Origin: Streblospio benedicti
Lineage: Eukaryota; Annelida; Polychaeta; Spionida; Spionidae
NCBI GenBank assembly: GCA_019095985.1
Contig: CM032663.1
Span: 12,692,072-12,756,071 of the forward strand
Length of the DNA: 64,000 nt
Reading direction: 5' to 3'
The notes beneath the pieces are model-generated. The model ran no database searches. It was not told the DNA's origin and saw only the letters and a program-made list of their open reading frames with translations. The first letter of the stretch is position 1. Each line of letters starts with the position of its first letter. This document shows, piece by piece, positions 63,385 to 64,000 of the stretch. The position numbers were made by a program, and so were the translations under genes.

Positions 63385-64000
63385 TTTGTCATCGGGAATG
63401 TGCAGTGTGTGCACTATGTAAACCTCCGAGGTTCTTATGACCACTGGACAGACTGTCTGATAGTCTTATGTCATGATGTACAACTTGGTCATCGAGACCC
63501 AATCACACATTATTTGAAGTTATCTTAGATGAATTTAATAAGGAAGCACGTTTTGGGTAGAATATTTTCACATTCCAAAAGACAAAACAATCGTCCAAGT
63601 TTTCATTACTCTGCGGCAGCAATTTCAAAGTTTTACAATAACGCATAAACGTAGATCTACTGTTTTCAAAAGCTAGACTCAATACTTGTAGCCTACTGTA
63701 CATCACAAGTGTACCGTATTTTGTATATATAATGGCCACGCGGCTTTATACATCATATAAACAGCTTGAAAATATTTACATTATCTACTAAATTGCTGCC
63801 TCAAGTTTTGGGATAGTGGCACATTAAGAAATATCAAATACACCATAAATGTCAACTGTGTTACCACAAGTACAATGTATATCACTTATATATTTTTCAC
63901 TTTCATGTATTATAGAATCACACTATTTCATAATAAATGATTATACAACATTTTAACCGATAAATTTCTACAAGTCAACAGTTTATGGTGCTGGTGGCAT
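63385..64000. other. Upstream of DCP1, nothing recognised
   Basis: The last 600 bases hold no supportable gene. The segment just beyond the E-box may include promoter sequence, and a neighbouring gene may begin outside the window. Confidence 0.5.

Noticed and set aside
1-64000. CRISPR arrays, operons, riboswitches, prophage or virus-like elements
   Set aside because: The window is animal nuclear DNA. I saw no reverse transcriptase, integrase, capsid or envelope motifs, no long terminal repeats and no spaced direct-repeat array.

Overview
The window is nuclear DNA of an animal. It is A+T-rich and intron-rich, with many short dispersed repeats and (TACATG)-type simple sequence. Three conserved host genes can be supported, and their sequences are bilaterian in character. 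The repeat style (short foldback elements, tRNA-derived SINEs, ACATGTA-rich stretches) would suit a marine invertebrate such as a mollusc, brachiopod, echinoderm or hemichordate. I cannot name the species or settle the phylum from sequence alone.

Layout. Positions 1 to about 18.4 kb look intergenic: no convincing exon, but SINE and MITE copies, tandem duplications, an (AT)n tract and a decayed zinc-binding-like fragment. A DYRK2-type kinase with an uninterrupted coding region lies on the minus strand (20394-22076), apparently with a 3' UTR of up to about 2 kb. About 0.7 kb of shared upstream DNA holds CRE, E-box, CCAAT and ETS/ATF-like sites and separates it from a head-to-head ESCRT-III gene of the CHMP1B type on the plus strand (coding exon 23938-24556). 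That gene seems to have a 5' UTR intron, and one extra base interrupts its frame as sequenced. From 27.3 to 63.3 kb a single minus-strand gene, DCP1 (mRNA-decapping enzyme subunit 1), covers the rest. I reconstructed 14 coding exons encoding about 608 residues, from an N-terminal EVH1 domain to the C-terminal trimerization domain. Its intron 2 alone is about 21.6 kb.

Relations between the genes. DYRK2 and CHMP1B are divergent and may share a promoter. CHMP1B and DCP1 are convergent with about 2.7 kb between stop codons. They act in different pathways: protein phosphorylation, ESCRT-III membrane scission and mRNA turnover. I see no functional cluster.

The most notable structure is in the DCP1 introns. 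There are several foldback elements, including two back-to-back long hairpins in intron 10 whose tips share a small stem-loop layout resembling a hammerhead core, and a perfect 41-bp-arm hairpin in intron 1. The proline-rich middle exons are G+C-rich while the first exon is A+T-rich. I did not find an undescribed multi-gene system, and I saw no retrovirus-like or capsid-bearing element.
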